From assembly GCF_021018805.1 (NCBI RefSeq), contig NC_086258.1, positions 7,355,081 through 7,419,080 of the forward strand: 64,000 bases of DNA, given 5' to 3'. Numbering within the stretch: the stretch's first letter is position 1; every line of letters begins with the position of its first letter. The position numbers and the translations under genes are program-made. Positions 50,901-64,000 of this stretch are shown piece after piece. The notes below the pieces were generated by a model. It was given only the letters and a program-made list of their open reading frames with translations. It was not told the DNA's origin and did not search any database. Origin of the DNA: Prinia subflava (Eukaryota > Chordata > Aves > Passeriformes > Cisticolidae).

Positions 50901-53900
50901 ACAAATACCTTTGGACAATGAGGGAAAATATTAGAACTTTCCAAGGACCTCTGTATTGAAGAAAAGTGCAACACTGTAGTGCCTTTTTTGTAACCTTCTT
51001 CCCTCCTGTGTTTGTGCAGTTAACAGGTCCTTGGAGAAGCCTATGGGTTAGGTTTGGGTATGACCCCAGGAAACACCCTGAAGCAAAGATTTATCAAGTG
51101 CTGGACTTCCGAATTCGCTGTGGAATGAAATATGGTAAAAGGGCCCAACCCACAGAGCTGCTCTCTCTGCTTTCTGGTTAATCCTGGTAGTATTTTTCTT
51201 TTTATGTGTTTTTCAAACTCTTTTGCCATATTTCTTCTCTGATGAACGTGTCACCTTTTGAGCTCCTTGCTTACTGTAGTTCTTTCTAAAACTCCTGTAA
51301 TACTTTCTTTCATAGTATGCAATAGGTCTTTCCTCATCTGGCATTGTAAACTCTGATTTTCCCCTCCACGTGTTCCAAGCCCAAGTGAGTGTAGCAGAGC
51401 ATCCTCCTCCTCACTCAGGAGAGGCACCAAGCAGGAATTCTGATGCTCACATAGCAGCTTTTCCTCAAGGACCTCAGCATTTCCTGCGGGATGCTGGGTT
51501 TCAGGCCTTGGATGTGGTGTTCCCTGCTCTGATTTTGCAAAGGACAAGTTGAGGAAAAGGAGTTTCTGATGCCATCTAATGAGTCCGTGCCAGAGCTGGC
51601 ATCCACTCACTGACATCAGATCACATCTCCAAGCTGAAGGGTTTCTGCCCACCCTGCTAAAGCCAGCACATCCCAAAGACCAGCCTGCCCTTCCCACAAC
51701 AGTCCAGCCCTCGTGTTCCCAAGCTGGGGCTATTCTGCTTGCCCTCAGTTCATGACTGGATTTTGCTTTTCACCCCTAGGTTATGCTGCTACTGACATGC
51801 CTGTGAAAGCAAAGCGCAGCACGTACAACTACAGCCTGCCCATCACTGTCAAGAAACAAGGTATGCTGGGCCAGGGGGGCTGCCTGCCTCTTCTGCCTCT
51901 CTGCTTGCCCCATCCTAGTCACAGGAGGTGAAGGGTCTCCTCCTGTTCTAGCTGAGCCAAACTGGAGCTTGTTTTCTGGTTATAATATTGCTGCTGTTAA
52001 GCCAGAGAAAAATCTGCTGGGAGGTGTTGTGGGAGTCTGGCTGAGCCTCAGTATCTGTAGCAGGCAGGAAGGAGTTCTGCAAGCCACACTGGGAATTCAG
52101 AATTCACTGAGGTGCAGAGGATGGGAGAGTTCTCGTTTCTTTGTCAAAGGAGAGTAGAAAAGGTTAAAATTATGAACAAATGGACTCTGGAAAAAGCTGC
52201 CCAAGTCAGCACCTTTCCTGGGACTGTCCAGTAACATCTCTGAAGAATGAACAAAGCACATGCTCTGCTGCTGGTTGGTCTGGTCTTGTTGAATCAACAG
52301 AGAAGTGACAGTCCAATATGAAAGATGTCCCTAATTAGGGACATGTCCCTAATTAGATGTCCCTTTGTTTTCCTTTCAGGAAGTCACACAGTCAGTGTCC
52401 ACGACCTGAAACAGGGGCTGGGTTCAGCTGGTGCATCTGGGGCAAAAAAGCCCCCCTCCAGCAGGTATAAGCTGAAGGTAAGCATGACTTTTTATACCAA
52501 AATTTTGAAATATCTCAGTGAAATAGGGATGTTTGCTGGTTTATCAGTCTTCAAAGGATCAGCTGTGAGTGTGTTCGTGTGCTCAGGTTTGCCTGGGAAG
52601 CTCCTACTTGGATGTGGCACTATGGAACATCACCTGAGTGTATTTTATTACATGCTGCAAGGTGGTATTGGTGTTTTCCACCCTGATCTTAGATGCGAGG
52701 AGCATTTTGCTTCAATTGATAAAACTGGAATTTCATGGGCAGTGAAGTGCAAAAAAATCACCATGCCTTTGTCAGGTCATGCTGCAAAATCCAACAGGGT
52801 GGAATAAATAAATGAGTCTTACTTTTCCTTTTTGCTGGAGTGAAGCCCCTGTTGCATTGCAAGGCAGTGACAGGCTGCAGACTGAGCTGCAGGTTGGGGA
52901 GGTGAAGTGTTTTCTCTTCACAGCAGTGCTGGTGTGAGTGTGGCTGCAGGGACATTTTGGGGCATTCCTCATTCAGCTTTATTTTGTTCCACGTACAGAT
53001 CTATGCCTTAAAACTTGTTTCTCTTGGAAGTACCCTGTTCTTGAATCAGCCCATTGGAAGTACTTTCAGTTATGTCAGAGCTGTTGTGTTACACCATGAG
53101 ATGCACATGAATCCTTTCCTTCTTTCCTCCTCTTAGGAATCCGTCTACATTTTCCGAGAAGGAGCCTTACCCCCTTACCGACAGATGTTCTATCAGCTCT
53201 GTGACTTAAATGTGGACAGGTACTGCACTCTGACAGCTGAGTCTTAGAGACAGATTTCAAAGCCTGTTGTTTATACCCTGTCCATTCAGCCCCCTCCCTC
53301 TGAGCACAAACATCAGAGGTGTTACTTACCCAAGAAAAACAGAACAGTCTTTTCACACATAAACTTCCTTTCCCATCTGACAATTACCTGGTTAACAACT
53401 GTGCTGTTCCAGCTCAGTGAAGTGGAAGTAAATGAATGTATCTCATTAGAAACTCACATCTGAGTGCAGAAGATGAACATTTCCTCCCCTTTTGCTGCTC
53501 TTTAGCCTGCAGAAGATCATCCATCGCAACGACGGCGCGGAGTCGGAGTGCACGGAGCGGGACGGGTGGTGCCTTGCCAAGACAAGTGATGACCTGAGGG
53601 ACAGCATGTCCCTGATGATAAAACAGATCATCAGATCCACCAGACCTGGTAAGGATGCTTTGAACATGAGGATGTTGGAGTTGGCACTGAGGCAGAAGCG
53701 TTGCTGCATCCTCTGTGTGTTCTTTGGGATGTAGCTCACTCCAGTGTGGGAGCTGGGGCTGGGAATGGGGGTTGGCATTAGGGATGGCTGGGAGTTAAAG
53801 TTTGCTATTTATTCTTCCCAGCATCAGCCCTTCAGCTTTTAAATGTCTTTTGCACGGTGTTAATTAAGATCCTAATTCTGACTGATGTATCTGTTGGTGG

Positions 53901-54384
53901 CATTTGACTTTTAATTGATATTATTGATTGACCAAGAAGCGAAGAAATTATTTCTTCCTGATGCTGGGCCAAAGCAATAATATCCCAGTGAACTGGATCA
54001 GAATGAGGCAGGGGAGGAGGCACAGCACTGCAGCTCTGCTGCTGTTCTGCTCTCCTTCCTGGAGTGTGGAGACAGATTGCTCTGGGCTTGATCAGATTCT
54101 ATTGAGTGTCTTAGCTGGGGCCCTGAGGCTGCTGCCTTCCTCTCACATGTTCTGTGAACTCAACTGCAAATGCCCCCAGGTTGCACTGAGAGAGGCATCA
54201 CTGTCTTTCTTTCTTCCCAATTTAAGCTCTTTTCTCAAATACAACAAGCAGTGAAGATGGCAAAGAACAGCTGGCATATGAGTCTGGAGAGGATGAGGAT
54301 GATGAAGAGGAGGAGGAAGAAGACTTCAAGCCTTCTGATGGGAGTGAAAATGAAATGGAGACAGAAATTCTGGACTATGTGTGA
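47790..54384 (+). CDS. GTF3C5: GTF3C5, TFIIIC subunit 5 (TFIIIC63)
   Basis: Subunit of the TFIIIC tau-A subcomplex, which binds the A box of tRNA-type genes and brings TFIIIB and RNA polymerase III. Eleven exons: 47790-47936, 48514-48736, 48978-49176, 49915-50110, 50442-50546, 51020-51134, 51780-51860, 52380-52477, 53137-53219, 53506-53648 and 54227-54384; 1548 nt, 515 aa (human, from memory, 519), phases consistent. The N-terminal half (YADPAKRLELYFRPKDPYCH...) is the triple-barrel dimerisation region. The central part (SRNAVKANISVHPDKLK, TGPWRSLW, YDPRKHPEAKIYQVLDFRIR) is the DNA-binding-domain core. The C-terminus is an acidic tail rich in Glu/Asp ending ...EMETEILDYV. It is the only intact copy of three in this window and lies downstream of both CEL genes. 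Intron 1 contains a CR1 fragment. Confidence 0.96.
48146..48330 (-). mobile_element. CR1-like LINE fragment in GTF3C5 intron 1
   Basis: An antisense CR1 3' end: GGAATGGTTTGGGTTGAAAG, then CACTTCCAGGGATGCAGCAGCC, then CCCTCACAGGGGAGAATCCC. It is 5'-truncated. It is absent from the matching part of GTF3C5 remnant 2, so it may postdate the duplication or have been deleted there. Confidence 0.85.
52325..52368. repeat. 20-bp perfect palindrome and direct repeats in GTF3C5 intron 7
   Basis: ATGTCCCTAATTAGGGACAT at 52325-52344 equals its own reverse complement and is followed by a second ATGTCCCTAATTAG and a third ATGTCCC. It lies about 35 bp from the exon 8 acceptor. Confidence 0.85.
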
Positions 54385-54859
54385 ACTCTGAGCAGTGTGG
54401 CTGCTGTGGACAGAACTGTCTGTGCTCTTGCTCCTCGAGAGCCAAGGGTTCAGCATCAGGGTCTGGCAAAGCAGAGCTTGGTGATGTTCTCTGTGCACTG
54501 AGTGCTGCTGGGCAGCATTCTGCATGTTTGGGAGCCTCTGCCTGCATTTTCAGAATTGCTGGCTGAGAAACCCTCCAGCAAGCTCAGCAAGCTCCCAGGA
54601 GCCAGCCCAGCATCCAAAACAGCTGGTAACACCCCAGACTGTGAGTGAAGCTGCATTCCCAAATCTCACCGCGTGTGGGAGTACACCCTCCACAGGCTGG
54701 GGGACATGTGGAGAATATCAAAGGTGCCTGAGGAGATGCTGGGAGAAGCAGCCCAGTGCTCCTGGAGCCCCTAAGGCAGGTCCTGCCCTTCTGCTTGTCC
54801 AGAGGGAATGAAATATTGGTGCCAGGCTTTCAGCCCTGAGCCTCGCTGGGCATCTTGGA

Positions 54860-54865
54860 AATAAA
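54860..54865 (+). terminator. Poly(A) signal of GTF3C5
   Basis: AATAAA about 475 nt after the stop codon. Another AATAAA occurs near 55.24 kb and could give a longer 3'UTR. The gene converges on RALGDS, whose own signal is about 650 bp away. Confidence 0.6.
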
Positions 54866-55489
54866 GCCAGCAGGAAAACTACACTTTCTGTCAGTGAATA
54901 ATTCCCTTCCTGGGATGTAGCGTTTGTTGTCCTCGTTACCTGATGGACTGCTCTGGTCTGTTTGGACTTCCCCAGCTCCCAGTTAGCAAGGACTGAAGGC
55001 AGCTGGCAGAGGTGTGGAGCTTCAGGTGCACAGGAGCTGACCTCTGCCAGCTGCATTCTTCCCACCAAAAGAAAGTCCCAAAACATAAAGAGCTACTTTG
55101 GGATACTGTGCATTCCCCAGTGTGTTCAGAGCACACCTGAAAGGCAAGTTTCCTTTTTTATAAGGGGTAGGACGTCCTCTTCTCCACTGAGGAGGCCCTA
55201 CAGACTGTTACAGTTGCTTTTTAAGCCATTACTTGTAGCAAAAGTAATAAAACCAACAAATTATAAGGGGAAAAGGGAACAGTTTCAGTTCACAGGTTCA
55301 AGGAATGCGGTTCATTTCAAGACCGAGGGCTGGTCCCTCAGCCAACGAGTCTATTTTTCTAAACAAAGTTCAACCCACCAGAGTGAACATGAAGTATGAA
55401 CTCCTCCACAGTCAGGTCCATCCCTCTTTCTCCAGTAAGGTGCCACCATTTTGGGGAAGGAGGACAGGACAAGCCCTGCCTTGGGGCAG

Positions 55490-57317
55490 AGACATTTGAC
55501 CATCAGTATTTTATTGCAAAGACTAATTACATTGCTGTGTACATGTCACACCAGGCAGTGTGTTCCTTCATTGAAGTGGTACAAAATACATACGGTACAG
55601 CCAGTCCCCCCGGTGGGGAGGGGAGGGGACAGTCCCAGGGTGGGCAGGCACGGAGCAGAGGGAACACCCTCCCAGAGGTGCTGGTGCCCAGGGGAAGGGG
55701 CTGTGGGCAGGGGGGAGGCAGGGGGCTGCGTCAGGGAGCCAGGAGCTCCCATCATGTGCAGCGTGGGCAGTGCCACCCGAGGGGCCGCGGGGCTGGAGGA
55801 GCTCCGTGCCAGCCACGCTCACACCCAAGCAGCCTCTTCCCCACCGAGCCCAAACCCTGCCACCAGCCCCAGCCCCTGGAGTGTGGTCCCTGTCCTGGAG
55901 CTGGGGAAGGCACCCCATCCACCCGGGAACTCTGACGGATGGGAAACGGAAAAGATCTGCTGGAATGAAGCGCTTAAAAAAACAGAGATGGAGGCAGGAG
56001 CAACAAAAGGTCCCCCTTTGGTTAGTGTTTCCTACAATGATTAAAACAAGCGTCTCTGCCCCTGCTCCAGCAATTAGTGGTACAGAATTTGGGAGGGGGA
56101 TGCTGGCAAGGTCTGCACCCCACGAGCACAGCACAGCAATGCTGCTGCCACTGCCAGCATCCCTCCCAGCAGCCTTAAACACCGGAGGGGCACAGGACAG
56201 GGACTGGGCTGCAGGGCAGGGGGGGGCTGGATTAGTAAAATGTACAAGTTTGCCCCTTCTATTTACAACCAATAAATACTGAAAAAAAAAATCAGTAAAC
56301 TTTTTTGTTCTATACAAAAAAAAAGTCTCATTGCTGCTTCTCCCATGGTCAGTGTTTGAAAAAGTCCGGTTAAAGCCCAAGGTGAGTGGCACTTTCTGTG
56401 GGTCAGGCAGTGGCAGCTGGGGCACCTGGAGCTCTCTGGCCCCTCACGTGCCCTTGCAGACCCGAAGTCTCTATTTACACAGCTTCAGACAGAACTTTGC
56501 TCTCCTCCTCCTCCTCCTCAGGCTGGCAGCGCTGGGGGCACGGCCCAAAGCTCCCCCTCGGCAGAAGAGACACTGGCATTTGATCTTTGGTGCAAGTTTG
56601 AACCGGCCCAGTCCAGCTGGAGGAGGCGCTGGATCGGGAGAGGAGCGAGACCACGCAGGCTTCCAGCTGGGGAGAGCACGAGGCGCCCACTCCATCGTGG
56701 CACGGTCACAGCCTCCTCCACAGGGCTCAGCACTGGGGCAGGGCTGCATCCCTCCAGCTCAGGGCATCCGTGGCTTCTCCCAAGGGAAGGACAGGCAGAG
56801 CTGTGCAGCAGTGGCAACGCCAGTGATCCCAGGGAGGACAGACGTGGAGGTAACACCGGGAAAGCTGGGAAGGAGGCTTGACAGCCCCTTCCAGGGTGGC
56901 GGTGGCTCCTGCTCTGCTCTGTCACAGCCCCTCTGCGAGTCACCGCTCCCCGGCTCGCTCAGACACAAGGCACCTACGGCAGAGGCGGGCTCCAGCTCTG
57001 GGCTGGCCGGGCTGGACGAGTGTCGCACCGTGGAAGGTTTAAAAAACAAAACAAAACAAAAAAAATAGACAAATCCCCTCCCACTGCTGCCTTCCTGCGT
57101 AGAAAAAAAGACCTGATTGGAATGGGGGCTTGTGCAGAGAGAGGCAGAGGCCGACAGCAGTTGCCCAGCTCTGGGTGTGGAAGGGAGGTGCACGGCCACC
57201 GCCCGTGGGTGAGGGTCACTCCTCTGCCGCGCAGGGCGGCACAAGGACCGGCCACAGCCAAGCCCGGAGCAGCTGCCCCCAAGGCCCCGTCGGTGATGGG
57301 TGGCAGTGGGGCTGAGG
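55490..57317 (-). other. RALGDS 3'UTR
   Basis: This is non-coding sequence between the RALGDS stop codon (57320-57318) and a minus-strand AATAAA at 55515-55510. It is GC-rich in its upper half. Open frames across it are not supported by any family match. Confidence 0.65.
55510..55515 (-). terminator. Poly(A) signal of RALGDS
   Basis: TTTATT on the plus strand reads AATAAA on the minus strand, about 1.8 kb after the stop codon. Confidence 0.65.

Positions 57318-64000
<6,683 letters not shown>

Noticed and set aside
54385..55490. A third CEL or CEL remnant between GTF3C5 and RALGDS, as the human gene order would predict
   Set aside because: I looked for CEL motifs and promoter sequence on both strands and found none. 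Only 3'UTRs are evident.
55396..57244. Open frames of 120-285 codons across 55.4-57.2 kb
   Set aside because: They lie in the RALGDS 3'UTR, have no recognisable domain and overlap each other on both strands.

Overview
This is a window of vertebrate nuclear DNA and almost certainly a bird. The genes have short introns with GT-AG boundaries and AATAAA-type poly(A) signals. There are several CR1-like LINE fragments, which are typical of birds. The gene content matches the TSC1-GFI1B-GTF3C5-CEL-RALGDS neighbourhood (human 9q34; I infer chromosome 17 of a bird). I cannot name the species. Proteins were recognised from remembered families, not by database search.

Layout. (1) 1-11.3 kb, minus strand: the 5' part of TSC1 (hamartin), with three coding exons (codons 1-121), a long 5' intron and a CpG-island promoter at about 10.9-11.7 kb. 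(2) 11.7-20.8 kb: non-coding, with poly-T, microsatellites and a 21-bp palindromic tandem repeat. (3) 20.8-24.9 kb, plus strand: complete GFI1B coding region (six coding exons, 335 aa), an erythroid/megakaryocytic zinc-finger repressor. (4) 24.9-34.5 kb: non-coding, with a GATA-motif cluster near 29.9 kb and a CR1 fragment near 34 kb. (5) 34.5-54.4 kb, plus strand: a tandemly duplicated block that reads GTF3C5 remnant - CEL copy 1 - GTF3C5 remnant - CEL copy 2 - intact GTF3C5. (6) 55.5-64 kb, minus strand: the 3' two-thirds of RALGDS, with 16 exons or part-exons covering REM, CDC25/RasGEF and RA domains. Several of its introns are filled with tandem repeats.

The main result is the duplicated block. 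In human, as I recall the map, the order is GTF3C5 then CEL. Here the only intact GTF3C5 lies downstream of both CEL genes, and decayed pieces of GTF3C5 lie upstream of each CEL. That is the footprint of tandem duplication of a GTF3C5-CEL unit followed by loss of the upstream GTF3C5 copies, so gene order changed without any inversion or transposition. Both CEL genes are open from signal peptide to stop (562 codons each) with complete catalytic triads. They differ at only 11 residues by my reading, and some exons are identical at every nucleotide, while adjoining introns, 3'UTRs and the GTF3C5 remnants have diverged. This points to gene conversion between the CEL copies.

The genes do not form one pathway. 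TSC1 restrains mTORC1, GFI1B represses blood-cell genes, CEL is a secreted pancreatic lipase, GTF3C5 is a TFIIIC subunit for RNA polymerase III, and RALGDS activates Ral GTPases downstream of Ras. GATA clusters inside TSC1 and downstream of GFI1B may be shared blood enhancers; that is inference.
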